A stretch of DNA of 64,000 bases from Brenneria corticis (GCF_003115855.1 NZ_KZ819073.1:248001-312000), one strand, 5' to 3'; shown: positions 26,008-35,574, counted from the stretch's first letter. The notes: generated by a model not told the origin, from the letters alone. Made by a program: numbers and translations.

Positions 26008-27186
26008 TCAGATACGTTCAATAATCATGGCGATGCCTTGCCCGCCGCCGATGCACAGCGTGGCCAGTCCCAGCGTTTTATCATGGCCGCGCAGGGCATG
26101 AACCAGGGTGACCAGAATACGCGCGCCGCTGGCGCCTATAGGGTGACCCAGCGCAATGGCGCCGCCATTGACGTTCACTTTGTCAGGATCGAGCCGCAAC
26201 TCTCGCTGTACCGCCAGATATTGCGCGGCAAAGGCTTCATTGGCTTCGATTAAATCGATATCGCCCATGGTTAATCCCGCTTTGCCGAGCGCTTTTTGCG
26301 TCGCCGGGATCGGTCCCAGCCCCATGACTTCGCTCGGCACGCCGGCGGAAGCCCAGCTGCGGATGCGCGCCAGCGGCTGAATGCCTTGCTTTCTCGCCGT
26401 TGATTCGCGCATCAGCACCAGCGCGGCGGCGGCGTCGTTAATCCCGGAGGCATTCCCTGCGGTGACGGTGCCGTCGGCGGAGAAGGCCGGACGGAGCTTG
26501 GCCAGTGATTCCAGCGTCGTATCGGCGCGCGGGAATTCGTCCTGGGCAAAAATACGGGTTTCTTTTTTACCGCGCAGGGATATTGGGGTGATTTCGGCCT
26601 TGAAGCGACCGCTTTCAATCGCTGCAACCGCTTTTTGCTGCGATGCCAGCGCCACCCGATCCTGCTCTTCTCGCGTCAGATGGTAGCGTGCGGCGATATT
26701 TTCCGCCGTGGTGCCCATATGGTAGTCATTAAAGGCGCACCACAGGCCGTCCTGAATCATGATGTCCACCAGCTTGCCGTGCCCCATGCGGTAGCCGTGG
26801 CGCGCTTTGTCCAGCAAGAAAGGGGCGGCGCTCATGTTTTCCATGCCGCCGGCGACGCACGCCTGATTATCGCCGGACAGAATGGACTGCGCGCCGAGAG
26901 CGACGGCTTTCAGGCCGGAGCCGCATACCTTGCTGACGGTGAACGACGGGGTTTCAATCCCGATGCCGGCGGCGATGCTGGCCTGATGCGCCGGATTTTG
27001 CCCCAGCCCGGCCTGGAGCACGTTTCCCAGAATCACTTCATCAATGGTCAGATCGTCCGGCAACGTCGACAGACAATCACCAATGGTGGCGGCGGCCATA
27101 TCAATGGCGGAGGTGTTGGCCAGGCTGCCGCCGAACTTGCCGATGGCGGTTCTTTTGGCGTTAACAATAACAACGGAATCGTTCAT
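26008..27186 (-). CDS. atoB: Acetyl-CoA C-acetyltransferase (thiolase) AtoB-like
   Basis: The 392-aa thiolase has the nucleophilic Cys88 in SKVCGSGLKAV, the ALGHPIGASGARI histidine motif and a C-terminal LCIGGGQGIAM with the second catalytic cysteine. It would cleave acetoacetyl-CoA (or a related 3-ketoacyl-CoA) to acetyl-CoA. It is last in a minus-strand operon and starts 11 bp after the CoA-transferase beta subunit. It is the expected final step for a CoA-transferase pathway. Confidence 0.93.
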   Translation of the reverse strand: MNDSVVIVNAKRTAIGKFGGSLANTSAIDMAAATIGDCLSTLPDDLTIDEVILGNVLQAGLGQNPAHQASIAAGIGIETPSFTVSKVCGSGLKAVALGAQSILSGDNQACVAGGMENMSAAPFLLDKARHGYRMGHGKLVDIMIQDGLWCAFNDYHMGTTAENIAARYHLTREEQDRVALASQQKAVAAIESGRFKAEITPISLRGKKETRIFAQDEFPRADTTLESLAKLRPAFSADGTVTAGNASGINDAAAALVLMRESTARKQGIQPLARIRSWASAGVPSEVMGLGPIPATQKALGKAGLTMGDIDLIEANEAFAAQYLAVQRELRLDPDKVNVNGGAIALGHPIGASGARILVTLVHALRGHDKTLGLATLCIGGGQGIAMIIERI

Positions 27187-27197
27187 GGTCGCCCCGG

Positions 27198-27845
27198 TTA
27201 ATTTATTTTCATGGGTTGTAAGTCGGCGGAGACAATGAAGTTTGCCTCGGTTTTCTGGCGTAACGCCTGCACGGTGATGTCAGGGCTGATTTCACTCAGC
27301 ACCATTTGCCGATCGACAAAATGAAATACCGCCAGTTCGGTCACCACCATGCTGACTTTATTGACCGCGGTGAGCGGGTAGGTACAGCGGCGCAACAATT
27401 TGGCGTCGCCGTTTTTGGCGCAGTGCTCCAGGGCGATAATCACTTTCTTCGCCCCTACCACCAGGTCCATGGCGCCGCCCATTCCGGGCACCATTTTCCC
27501 CGGCACCATCCAGTTGGCCAGGCTGCCCTGTTCGTCGACCTGCAAGCCGCCCAGTACGCAGACGTCGACGTGGCCGCCGCGAATCAGGGCGAAGGAGAAG
27601 GCGCTATCGAACATCGCGGCGCCCGGCACCATGCCGCAGGGCTGTCCGCCGGCGTTGACCAGATTCACGTCCGGTTCGGTCATCGCGCCCAGTCCCAGAA
27701 AGCCGTTTTCCGACTGAAAGGTGACCTCAATTCCCTCAGGCAGGTAATTCGCCACTTTGGTCGGCAACCCAATGCCTAAATTAACCACGTCGCCATTTTT
27801 CAGTTCTCTTGCCACCCGGCGGGCGATGAATTCTTTAGCATCCAT
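27198..27845 (-). CDS. atoA: 3-oxoacid/acetate CoA-transferase subunit beta (AtoA-like)
   Basis: The 215-aa subunit has the catalytic glutamate motif QSENGFLGLG and the family segments GQPCGMVPGAAMFDSA and GGHVDVCVLGGLQVD. With subunit alpha it moves CoA between acids, activating a short-chain acid such as acetoacetate. ATG at 27845 shares one base with the alpha stop codon (TAATG), a tight coupling. The longer frame to 27938 overlaps alpha and is not used. Confidence 0.92.
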   Translation of the reverse strand: MDAKEFIARRVARELKNGDVVNLGIGLPTKVANYLPEGIEVTFQSENGFLGLGAMTEPDVNLVNAGGQPCGMVPGAAMFDSAFSFALIRGGHVDVCVLGGLQVDEQGSLANWMVPGKMVPGMGGAMDLVVGAKKVIIALEHCAKNGDAKLLRRCTYPLTAVNKVSMVVTELAVFHFVDRQMVLSEISPDITVQALRQKTEANFIVSADLQPMKIN

Positions 27846-28501
27846 TATTTCTCTCCCAGATAAAGGTGATCGACCAGGGCGGCGGGGGTGACGATAGATT
27901 CCGGCGCCAGTTGTCCGAGCGGAACAATCTGTTCGCACTGGGCGACGACGCGATCGGCGGCAAGGGCAATCAGCGGGTTGAAATTACGCGCGGTGAGGTT
28001 ATAAACCAGATTTCCGCTGGCGTCGGCGATACTGGCCTGTAATAGGGCTAAATCCGCTTTAAGCGGTAGCTCTAATAAATAGGTAATATTATCGAGGGTT
28101 ATTTTCTGTTTATTGTCTTCGACAACGGTGCCGACGCCGGTCGGGGTTAAAAAACCGCCGAGACCCGCTCCGCCGCTGCGGATGCGCTCGGCCAGCGTGC
28201 CTTGCGGCACCAGTTCAACCTCCATTTCGCCGGCGATCATTCGGCGGCCGGTTTCCGGGTTGGTGCCGATATGCGAGGCGATGACTTTTTTGACCTGGCC
28301 GTTGGCAATTAACGGGCCGACGCCGGTATCGATAAAACCGGTGTCATTGCCGATAATGGTTAAATCAGCGACGCCGGATTTAATAATTTCATCCACCAAT
28401 AGTTTCGGTGTCCCGACGCCCATAAAACCACCGAACATAATCGTCATTCCGTCATATAAAAATGAGCGGAAATGGTCGGCATCAATGATTTTGTTATTCA
28501 T
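27845..28501 (-). CDS. atoD: 3-oxoacid/acetate CoA-transferase subunit alpha (AtoD-like)
   Basis: The 218-aa protein begins MNNKIIDADHFRSFLYDG and has the subunit signature MTIMFGGFMGVGTPKLLVDEI and the glycine-rich GGAGLGGFLTPTGVGT. It pairs with the next gene to form the CoA-transferase heterodimer. It starts 82 bp after the AtuA-like small protein, the widest gap within the operon. Confidence 0.92.
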   Translation of the reverse strand: MNNKIIDADHFRSFLYDGMTIMFGGFMGVGTPKLLVDEIIKSGVADLTIIGNDTGFIDTGVGPLIANGQVKKVIASHIGTNPETGRRMIAGEMEVELVPQGTLAERIRSGGAGLGGFLTPTGVGTVVEDNKQKITLDNITYLLELPLKADLALLQASIADASGNLVYNLTARNFNPLIALAADRVVAQCEQIVPLGQLAPESIVTPAALVDHLYLGEK

Positions 28502-28583
28502 TGTATTAACACTCCATGAAAATGGCCGCGGACGGCCACGGCGGGTAATTTATTGCCCGCCGGGAAGCTGGTAGGCGTGACGA

Positions 28584-28883
28584 TTAAATATCCATATCCA
28601 ATATTGCCGAGCTTAATCCTTTACCGTGCATATCCAGCGCCAGCGAACGGGTAACGCCGCCGCCCAACGCGCCGTACATCACAAAATTCAGCGCGCCGAT
28701 AGCCGGTAATTCATAGCGCACCACCTCGCCGGTGACGATATCGGCAAACCAGGCTTTGACTTTTTCCGCGGTGATGGTTTCTTTCAGCAAGGAATAATCT
28801 TCCGCACGATAGGCAATCAGGGAAATATTGGAGGTATTTCCTTTATCCCCGGTGCGGGAATGAGCAATCTCACGAAGTTTCAT
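28584..28883 (-). CDS. Small AtuA-associated protein (C-terminal AtuA-like domain)
   Basis: This 99-aa protein (KLREIAHSRTGDKGNTSNIS...VMYGALGGGVTRSLALDMHGKGLSSAILDMDI) matches the small domain that accompanies or is fused to AtuA/DUF1446 proteins. Its start overlaps the stop of the large partner by one base (TAATG), so the two are probably one enzyme in two chains. No reaction is established for the pair, and I infer none beyond a role in acyl-CoA or hydroxy-acid breakdown. Confidence 0.75.
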   Translation of the reverse strand: MKLREIAHSRTGDKGNTSNISLIAYRAEDYSLLKETITAEKVKAWFADIVTGEVVRYELPAIGALNFVMYGALGGGVTRSLALDMHGKGLSSAILDMDI

Positions 28884-30223
28884 TATTTAATCTCCAGATA
28901 GGCGACGGCGGGCGTGACGCTGTCGCGGGGCAGCAGGGTGGAATCCATCGCCAGAATTTCTTTGACGGCTTTGTTGACGCCGCCGCCGCCGGCGGGACCG
29001 TTGGTGTAGAGCGTTTCCACTTCATTACCGATCTTGACCGCCTGCGATCTGGCGCTGCAACGCGCCGCGACGCGCACGCGCACTTCATAGGGCTGGCTCT
29101 GCTGCGAGCGCTGCGGGCCGTGCAGGGAATCGACGCCGATCAGGTCGTAGCGGACTTCCTGCGGGGTTAGCTGACACAGGGCGAAACGTTGTTTAACGAT
29201 CTCCAGCGCCAGGCGTGCGCGGGCAACCGCGCCGGGGCCGGCGTAGGAGATTTCGCCTTCGCCGATAAAACCGTCCTGATAACCGACGGAGACTTTCAGG
29301 GTGTCGGTTTTTGCGCTTCCGGACGCCCCGGCGACGCGTACGCGGTCTTCGCCTTCCTGGGTGAAGGTCACGCGGCTGAAGTCGGCGATTACGTCGGGGG
29401 TGATGTAGCGGTCCGGGCGGTGGATTTCATACAGCAGCTGTTCTTTACAGGTATCGACGCTGACGCGTCCGCCGGATCCGTCGACCTTGGTGATCACAGC
29501 GTTGCCGTCCTCAGTGACTTCGGCGAGAGGAAAACCGAGGCGCGCCAGGTGCGGAACGTCCTTGAAGCCGGGATCGGCGTAATAGCCGCCGGTGATCTGG
29601 CCTGCGCACTCCAGCAGGTGGCCGATGCAGGTGCCTTTGCCCAATCGTTCCCAGTCGTCCGCCGCCCAGTTGAATTCATACATCATGGCGGAGAGAAACA
29701 GGGAGGGGTCGGAAACGCGTCCGGCGATGATGATATCCGCCCCCTGACGCAGCGCTTCAACCAGCGCGTCCGCCCCCAGGTATGCGTTGGCGGAAATAAT
29801 ATCCTTGCCGCAGGAGGAGATGGGCTTGCCGATTTCGTCCAGACGGGCATCGTGGGTAATCAGCGTCGCATGCGCGTCGTCGCCGGTGACGACGGCGATT
29901 TTCAGGCGTTTCGCCCCCAGCGCTTTGGCGATCTCCAGCACGCGCTGTCCCGCCGCAACCGGGTTGGCCGACCCCATGTTGGTGATGATTTTAATGCCTT
30001 TCTCCAGGCAGATGGGCAATACGGCGTGCATTCTTTCCGCCAGCAGCTCGTTATAGCCTTTCTCGGGATCCTGCTGTTTCTGTTTTTGGCCGATGGCGAT
30101 AGTGCGCTCCGCCAGACATTCAAAAACCAGATAGTGAATATCGCCTTTTTGCGCCAGCTCTACCGCCGGTTCGATACGATCGCCGGCGTAGCCGGCCCCG
30201 GAGCCAATACGAATTGTCTTCAT
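28883..30223 (-). CDS. AtuA-like (DUF1446) protein, acyclic terpene utilisation family
   Basis: The 446-aa protein begins MKTIRIGSGAGYAGDRIEPA and contains the DUF1446 hallmarks TNMGSANPVAAGQ, GADIIIAGRVSDPSLF, GGYYADPGFKDVPHLARLGFPLAEV and DLIGVDSLHGP. The family name comes from the Pseudomonas atu (geraniol/citronellol) cluster, where AtuA's reaction is not defined. No biotin carboxylase genes are nearby, so terpene degradation is unlikely. It sits between a CitMHS transporter and a CoA-transferase/thiolase, suggesting an acid substrate. Confidence 0.82.
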   Translation of the reverse strand: MKTIRIGSGAGYAGDRIEPAVELAQKGDIHYLVFECLAERTIAIGQKQKQQDPEKGYNELLAERMHAVLPICLEKGIKIITNMGSANPVAAGQRVLEIAKALGAKRLKIAVVTGDDAHATLITHDARLDEIGKPISSCGKDIISANAYLGADALVEALRQGADIIIAGRVSDPSLFLSAMMYEFNWAADDWERLGKGTCIGHLLECAGQITGGYYADPGFKDVPHLARLGFPLAEVTEDGNAVITKVDGSGGRVSVDTCKEQLLYEIHRPDRYITPDVIADFSRVTFTQEGEDRVRVAGASGSAKTDTLKVSVGYQDGFIGEGEISYAGPGAVARARLALEIVKQRFALCQLTPQEVRYDLIGVDSLHGPQRSQQSQPYEVRVRVAARCSARSQAVKIGNEVETLYTNGPAGGGGVNKAVKEILAMDSTLLPRDSVTPAVAYLEIK

Positions 30224-30291
30224 GGAAATACCTTTTAGTAATCAAGCGAGTTGGTGACCGCCGCTTTTTTCGTCCTGCGGCGGCGAGGTTT

Positions 30292-31614
30292 CTAAAGCGG
30301 AAAGACCCCGAAGATGACGCAGGCGAACGTCATAATGACGCTGGCGGCCCACAGTACCGGGATCGAGAATTTCTGGTGGTCGGCGAGATCCACGCCCGCC
30401 AGGCTGACCAGCAGAAACGTCGCCGGCGTCAGCGGGCTGACCGGGAAGCCGGTGGTCATTTGTCCGAGAACGGAGGCCTGAGCGACCTGAATCGGCGGTA
30501 CGCCCAGCATGTCCACGGTATGGGCGATAACCGGCATAATGCCGAAGTAGTAAGAGTCGGGATCGAACACCAGGCTGAGCGGCATGGAGATCAGGCCGAC
30601 GATAAACGGGATGTGGCTGGCGAACGACTCGGGCACCACGCTGACGGCGGACAACGACATGGCCTTCAGCATGCCGGTGCCGCTCATGATGCCGGTAAAC
30701 GCCCCGGCGGCGAACAGTATGCTGGCCATCATCAGCGCCGCCTTGGCGTGGGCGTTGATGCGCTCTTTCTGCATTTCGACGTTCGGATAGTTGAACATCA
30801 GCGCCAGCGTCAGGGCGATCATAAAGGCTACGGTCGGGGAGATTTTGGTAAACACCATGGTGCCGATGACGGCAACCACCAGCGCAATATTGACCCAGAA
30901 CATATGCGGACGACGCAGCGCTTTTTCGGCATCGGTGAGTTCTTTCATATGCTGTACGTCGCCGAGATGATGCGCGCCGCCGGCCAGCGGGTTGCCGGAC
31001 GCCAGCCCCAGCCGTTTTTCCTCTTTTTTGCCCCAGTAATAGCCCATCAGCACCATAAAGGTCAGACCGCAGAGCTGCGCCGGGATCAGGGGAATAAAGA
31101 GATCGTGGGTGGTGGTGTTTAACGCCGCGGCGGCACGGATCATCGGCCCGGTCCACGGCAGGAAGTTGACGCCGGCGCTGAGCGCGGTAATGCCCACCAG
31201 AATCCGTTTATCCATACCGAGTTTGTTAAACAGCGGCAGCATGGCCGGTATGGTGATCAGGAATGTCACCGCGCCGTTGCCGTCCAGGTGGGCGATAAGC
31301 GCCAGGACGCCGGTGCCGATAATAATTTTGACCGGACTGGTGCCGACAAGGCGTAAAATTCCCCGGATGATGGGATCAAACATGCCGGCGTCGGTAACCA
31401 CGCCGAAAAAGGCGATGGCGAAGACGAACATCGCCGCCATCGGCGCCAGTTTGGTTATTCCGTCGACCACGTATTTGGCGGTATCGGTACCGCTTCCCGC
31501 CGCCAGCGCGCCGATGACCGGAATAACAATTAATGCCACCAGAGGAGACATTCGCTTCGTCATGATGAAAAATAACAGGGTGGCAATAGTCAGCACCCCG
31601 ATTAGGGCTAGCAT
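30292..31614 (-). CDS. CitMHS-family citrate/organic acid transporter
   Basis: The 440-aa inner membrane protein has about 11-12 hydrophobic helices and the family segments HLDGNGAVTFLITIPAMLP, MPLSLVFDPDSYYFGIMPV and TTGFPVSPLTPATFLLVSLA. CitMHS members import metal-citrate or related carboxylates with protons. It is first in the six-gene operon (68 bp before the AtuA-like gene) and divergent from a LysR regulator, so it probably imports the acid consumed by the operon. Confidence 0.88.
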   Translation of the reverse strand: MLALIGVLTIATLLFFIMTKRMSPLVALIVIPVIGALAAGSGTDTAKYVVDGITKLAPMAAMFVFAIAFFGVVTDAGMFDPIIRGILRLVGTSPVKIIIGTGVLALIAHLDGNGAVTFLITIPAMLPLFNKLGMDKRILVGITALSAGVNFLPWTGPMIRAAAALNTTTHDLFIPLIPAQLCGLTFMVLMGYYWGKKEEKRLGLASGNPLAGGAHHLGDVQHMKELTDAEKALRRPHMFWVNIALVVAVIGTMVFTKISPTVAFMIALTLALMFNYPNVEMQKERINAHAKAALMMASILFAAGAFTGIMSGTGMLKAMSLSAVSVVPESFASHIPFIVGLISMPLSLVFDPDSYYFGIMPVIAHTVDMLGVPPIQVAQASVLGQMTTGFPVSPLTPATFLLVSLAGVDLADHQKFSIPVLWAASVIMTFACVIFGVFPL

Positions 31615-32091
31615 AAAGAACTCCTCTCTCTATTTATTATATGTTGCGTATATGTTTTATTTGTTGTGAAATAAAAATCTCAATCAAATGTTATTGCATA
31701 CGCCAGGTACATAACGCGAAGTGTTTTGTTTTTTTTGTCTGCGTCATTTTTATCACGCCGTCGAATGCAGTACTAACTGATAATCGGAATGGTGTTATTC
31801 ATAAAGACGATTAATTTATTTTATTTGCCGATTGAATAACTGCCATAGGTTTGATTATTTATTTTTAATATTATGTTTTTAAATGTTATTTTTGTTTTTC
31901 TGGTGCGGCAGTGTCGCTTTGGTTTGTGATGCGGATCGGGATTGAATTGTGCGTTGGTAAAATAGAAGGGAAAAGAGAAGATAAATAATTGCGGAGCGGA
32001 TCATAAAAATAAAAAAATGGTGTTGTTTTACGTTGAGTTTGCCCTTTTTTTACATAACACTCTTTTTTTAATTTTGCATTCAAGGCTGCTT
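31615..32091. other. AT-rich divergent promoter region, CitMHS operon / LysR gene
   Basis: This 477-bp gap is strongly AT-rich and has no credible gene. It must hold the promoters of both the catabolic operon (minus) and the LysR gene (plus), and probably a LysR site, but I could not fix a T-N11-A operator among many AT-rich candidates. Confidence 0.5.
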
Positions 32092-32991
32092 ATGAATTTG
32101 TCCATAAAACAACTACGGGCATTTATCGCGTTGACGGAAACCGATAATTTCACGCGCGCCGCGCAGAAAATAAATCTTTCCCAGCCGGCGTTTAGCGCGT
32201 TAATTGCCAGCCTGGAGGAAGAGGTCGGCTATCGGCTATTCGATCGTGATACGCGTAAGGTGCAATTGAACGCCGGCGGCATTCATTTTATCGATATCGC
32301 TCGCCGGCTGATTCAGACCCATGACGACGCCGTGGGGGAAATTAAATCCTATGCTACGGGTTATAAAGGGAAAATTGTGCTGGCGGTGTTGCCGTCAATG
32401 GCGGTGGAGTGGCTGCCGCAGGTGCTGGCGCAGTACCATCACGCCTATCCCGACATCAAGGTGGAATTGCTCGATACCCAGTGGGATCGCTGTTTAAAAG
32501 CGGTATTGGACGGGCGAGCCGATTTCGCGCTAAGCGCAGGACAGCCGTCGCCGGGAACCTTCAGTTCCAAGATGTTGTTTGCGGATAATTTCTATCTGAT
32601 TTGCCATCGGGATCATCCGTTGGCCGGGCAGGCGGCCGTGGAAGTGGCGGAAGTGGCGCAACATGCGTTTGTCGGCTTTTGTCAGGGCACCAGCATTCGG
32701 CAATATACCGATCAACTGATGGAGCCGCATGGGTTTAACTACGTGCTGGAAGTGCGTCAGCTAACCACGATGATGGGGCTGGTGGCGGCGAATTACGGCG
32801 TCAGCATCGTGACCGGTTTGACGCTGTTTCAGTTTCAGCACAAAGACATCGCCATCGTGCCTTTCAGAGATTTGTCGTTGCAGCGGGGGATTTATCTGAT
32901 CACCGATAAAGAGCGGCAGCTTTCCGTTTGCGCCAAAGAATTCTACGATTTTCTTCAGAAACGGGCGGAAAGCTTTGTGCCTAAAGCCTGA
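32092..32991 (+). CDS. LysR-family transcriptional regulator
   Basis: The 299-aa product has an N-terminal winged helix (MNLSIKQLRAFIALTETDNF...QPAFSALIASLEEEVGYRLFDRDTRKVQL, about 1-60) and a periplasmic-binding-like effector domain. ATG at 32092 has AAGG seven bases upstream. The 25-residue upstream extension is hydrophobic and unsupported. It is divergent from the CitMHS-AtuA-AtoDA-thiolase operon and is its likely regulator, sensing the substrate or an intermediate. Confidence 0.92.
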   Translation: MNLSIKQLRAFIALTETDNFTRAAQKINLSQPAFSALIASLEEEVGYRLFDRDTRKVQLNAGGIHFIDIARRLIQTHDDAVGEIKSYATGYKGKIVLAVLPSMAVEWLPQVLAQYHHAYPDIKVELLDTQWDRCLKAVLDGRADFALSAGQPSPGTFSSKMLFADNFYLICHRDHPLAGQAAVEVAEVAQHAFVGFCQGTSIRQYTDQLMEPHGFNYVLEVRQLTTMMGLVAANYGVSIVTGLTLFQFQHKDIAIVPFRDLSLQRGIYLITDKERQLSVCAKEFYDFLQKRAESFVPKA

Positions 32992-33029
32992 ATGGACGCG
33001 CGCCGTCCAAGCCGGGCACGGAGCCGTTT

Positions 33030-33218
33030 TCACGGTTTTTTCTGCGGCCAGTCGTCTTCCTCATCCCATTTATCGTTGTTATCCCGATGCGGGGGAAGTT
33101 TCGGCTTGTGGAGCAGAAAGCGTTTGTGGTCGACATTACGCAGTTCTTTAATGCCGTTTAACAACATTCCGAACAGGACAATCAGGATTATCCACCAGTA
33201 GTCAGCCAGCCATGCCAT
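33030..33218 (-). CDS. ypfN: YpfN, UPF0370 membrane protein
   Basis: The 62-aa protein has one N-terminal membrane helix (WLADYWWIILIVLFGMLLNGIK) and a charged tail rich in Asp, Lys and Pro. It matches the enterobacterial YpfN family, whose function is unknown. It marks the return to core order: in E. coli ypfN lies between ypfH and dapE. It starts two bases after the M15 peptidase stop. Confidence 0.9.
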   Translation of the reverse strand: MAWLADYWWIILIVLFGMLLNGIKELRNVDHKRFLLHKPKLPPHRDNNDKWDEEDDWPQKKP

Positions 33219-33220
33219 GA

Positions 33221-33895
33221 TTAGGCTCCATCAACGTTGTGTATAAAACGGGTAAACAACTGCGGCAGATGTTCGCATAGCCAGTGGTAACCGGCGATCT
33301 CCTCACCTTGCCATGCCGATAGAATAATACCGGACGTAAGCTGCTTTTCCACATACTGTGCCAATGGATAATAGCTGATATGCCAGGGTTCCGCTGCGAC
33401 GCCGCCGAGATCGTGCTCATAAGGGCGATAAAACCCGAATTCGTGCATATGCTCGCTTAGCCAGTCGTTCAGGTCGGCAAAGTAACCGCCCTGCTGGTAT
33501 TCCCAGGGTTCCAACTGTAGCTTTTGTCCCGCCGGCAGCCGGTCCGGATCATAGATATCCAGATCGCTGCCCCAGTGATGGCGGCTGGCGCCCGGCATGG
33601 CCGACCACCTTAAAATCGCCTTGCAGCGATCGCCCTCATCCAGCGATAAGATATCCAGCGGCCGGCCCTGTTTGTCCATCACCGGGCGTTCTCCACTGAA
33701 TTTGCCGTTCCAGATCAAACGCTGGCGGTTAAAGTCGCGGAAGGTGCTGGCGGGTTGAAGATTGAATCCGTCTTTTTCCGCCGCGCGCTGCAAAGCCTGA
33801 AACGCGATGACCGCTTCAGGCTGAAGACGATGATGGCCGCTGAGCGTGACCAGATGACTGTCGTTTTTTCCGGTTAGCATGGCATGAGTAATCAT
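33221..33895 (-). CDS. M15-family D-alanyl-D-alanine carboxypeptidase-like protein
   Basis: The 224-aa product has the M15 zinc motifs SRHHWGSDLDI (SxHxxGxxxD) and EPWHISYY (ExxHxxY). Enzymes of this family (VanY-like) trim the terminal D-Ala from peptidoglycan stems. No signal peptide is obvious at the start MITHAMLTGKN, so its site of action is unclear. The start overlaps the dapE stop by four bases, so it belongs to the yffB-dapE operon. Confidence 0.87.
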   Translation of the reverse strand: MITHAMLTGKNDSHLVTLSGHHRLQPEAVIAFQALQRAAEKDGFNLQPASTFRDFNRQRLIWNGKFSGERPVMDKQGRPLDILSLDEGDRCKAILRWSAMPGASRHHWGSDLDIYDPDRLPAGQKLQLEPWEYQQGGYFADLNDWLSEHMHEFGFYRPYEHDLGGVAAEPWHISYYPLAQYVEKQLTSGIILSAWQGEEIAGYHWLCEHLPQLFTRFIHNVDGA

Positions 33896-35019
33896 GCGAT
33901 CAATTGCTCCATAACTCGCTGGTACATGCGGCTTAACAGCTGTAGGTCAGCCGCGCTGACGCACTCGTCCACTTTATGAATGGTGGCGTTGACCGGCCCG
34001 AGCTCCACCACCTGGGCGCCCATGCGGGCGATAAAGCGTCCGTCTGAGGTGCCGCCGTTGGTCAGCAGCGCCGGGGTGATTTCGTTGTAATGTTCGACGG
34101 CGTTCACCACGGCATCGACCAGTTCGCCCCGTGCGGTCAGGAACGGCTGTCCGGAGAGCCGCCAGTCAATGCTGTAGTTTAGCTGATGGCGGTCCAGTAG
34201 TTCCGCCACCCGCTGTTTAATCACTTCATCCGTCAACTCGGTGCTGAAACGGAAATTGAACTGTACGAACAGTTCGCCGGGAATAACGTTGTTACTGCCG
34301 GTGCCGGCCTGAATATTGGCGATTTGCAGGCTGGTCGGCGGGAAAAAGTCATTTCCCCGATCCCATTCCGTCGCCGCCAGCTCATTGAGCGCCGGCAGAG
34401 CCCGGTGTACCGGGTTGTCGGCAAGATGCGGGTAGGCGACGTGACCCTGAACGCCCTGTACGCGCAGGTCGGCAGTAATGGAGCCGCGGCGGCCGTTTTT
34501 CACCACGTCGCCGACGATAGCGGTGCTGGACGGTTCGCCCACCAGGCAATAATCCAGCCGCTCATTGCGCGCCATCAGCGCTTCAACCACTTTAACGGTG
34601 CCGTTAACGGCGCTGGCTTCCTCATCCGAGGTGATCAGGAAGGCCAGCCGGCCCTGATGATCGGGATGGGCGGCGACGAAGCGTTCGGCGGCAACCACCA
34701 TCGCCGCCAGCGAGCCTTTCATATCGGCCGCGCCGCGACCGTAGAGCATGCCGTCGCGAATGGTGGGTTCGAAAGGCGGGTGTTGCCAGCGGCTTTCATC
34801 GCCGCTCGGCACCACGTCGGTATGCCCGGCAAAGGCCAGCGTTTTTCCGGCGCCGCGCCATGCCCAGACGTTTTGGGTATCGTCGAAATTCATCGGTTCG
34901 ATGGTGAAGCCAATGGCTTTCAGGCGTTCGATCAGTAATTCCTGACAGCCTTCATCATTCGGGCTGAGGGAAGGGCGTTTAATCAACTGTTGGGCGAGTT
35001 CGATAACCGGGCAAGACAC
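33892..35019 (-). CDS. dapE: Succinyl-diaminopimelate desuccinylase DapE
   Basis: DapE removes succinate from N-succinyl-LL-diaminopimelate in lysine and cell-wall precursor synthesis. GTG at 35019 gives 375 aa (starting SCPVIELAQQLIKRPSLSPND), the length of E. coli DapE. The zinc and catalytic motifs AGHTDVVPSGD, GRGAADMKGS and TSDEEASA are visible. The frame extends upstream to 35085 but would run into yffB. yffB ends one base away. Confidence 0.96.
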   Translation of the reverse strand: MSCPVIELAQQLIKRPSLSPNDEGCQELLIERLKAIGFTIEPMNFDDTQNVWAWRGAGKTLAFAGHTDVVPSGDESRWQHPPFEPTIRDGMLYGRGAADMKGSLAAMVVAAERFVAAHPDHQGRLAFLITSDEEASAVNGTVKVVEALMARNERLDYCLVGEPSSTAIVGDVVKNGRRGSITADLRVQGVQGHVAYPHLADNPVHRALPALNELAATEWDRGNDFFPPTSLQIANIQAGTGSNNVIPGELFVQFNFRFSTELTDEVIKQRVAELLDRHQLNYSIDWRLSGQPFLTARGELVDAVVNAVEHYNEITPALLTNGGTSDGRFIARMGAQVVELGPVNATIHKVDECVSAADLQLLSRMYQRVMEQLIA

Positions 35020-35020
35020 G

Positions 35021-35398
35021 TTATTTGTTCTCCGCAATAAATTCCTGATAGCTCTCCGCGCTGAAGCCGAGCAGCGCTTTTCCATCGCCTGTCGCCAGCA
35101 GCGGCCGCTTGATGACCGCGGGCTGTTCCAGCATCAGGGCGATGGCGGCGGCTTCTCCGTCGGCGGTGTCGCCGCTGATGGCGTTGCGCTGCTGTTCGCT
35201 CAGTTTACGCCAGGTGGTGCCGCGCGTGTTGATTAATGGCTGCCAGCCCAGCCGGTCGATAAAGCGCCGCAGCAGCGGTTCGTCGAGACCGTCGGCGCGA
35301 TAGTCATGAAAGCGGTAATCGATCTGTTGTTCTTCCAGCCAGCGGCGCGCTTTTTTTATGGTATCGCAGTTCTTGATGCCGTACATAGTCAGCGTCAT
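35021..35398 (-). CDS. yffB: ArsC/Spx-family protein YffB
   Basis: The 125-aa thioredoxin-fold protein has the ArsC-like N-terminus MTLTMYGIKNCDTIKKARRWL with a single active-site-like cysteine, and the segment INTRGTTWRKL. YffB proteins are annotated as arsenate reductase homologues, with weak evidence for glutathione-dependent thiol chemistry. It is first of the yffB-dapE-M15-ypfN run, as in E. coli. Confidence 0.92.
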   Translation of the reverse strand: MTLTMYGIKNCDTIKKARRWLEEQQIDYRFHDYRADGLDEPLLRRFIDRLGWQPLINTRGTTWRKLSEQQRNAISGDTADGEAAAIALMLEQPAVIKRPLLATGDGKALLGFSAESYQEFIAENK

Positions 35399-35574
35399 TG
35401 TGAGTAAAGTCCTTTCTGCTTATTGAGTTACGTGATGATCATTGAACGGCGCAGCGCGGGGGGATGAGCCTGACATCGTTGATGGACCAGCATGCCGAAA
35501 AAAAACGCCGAGATCCACCGTCAACGGAGAAACAGGAATGGGGACTTGCTCGCTTTATATACTTGCAAAAGTAT

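Noticed and set aside
29189..30238. 349-codon open frame antisense to the AtuA-like gene
   Set aside because: Shadow of a well-supported gene on the other strand.
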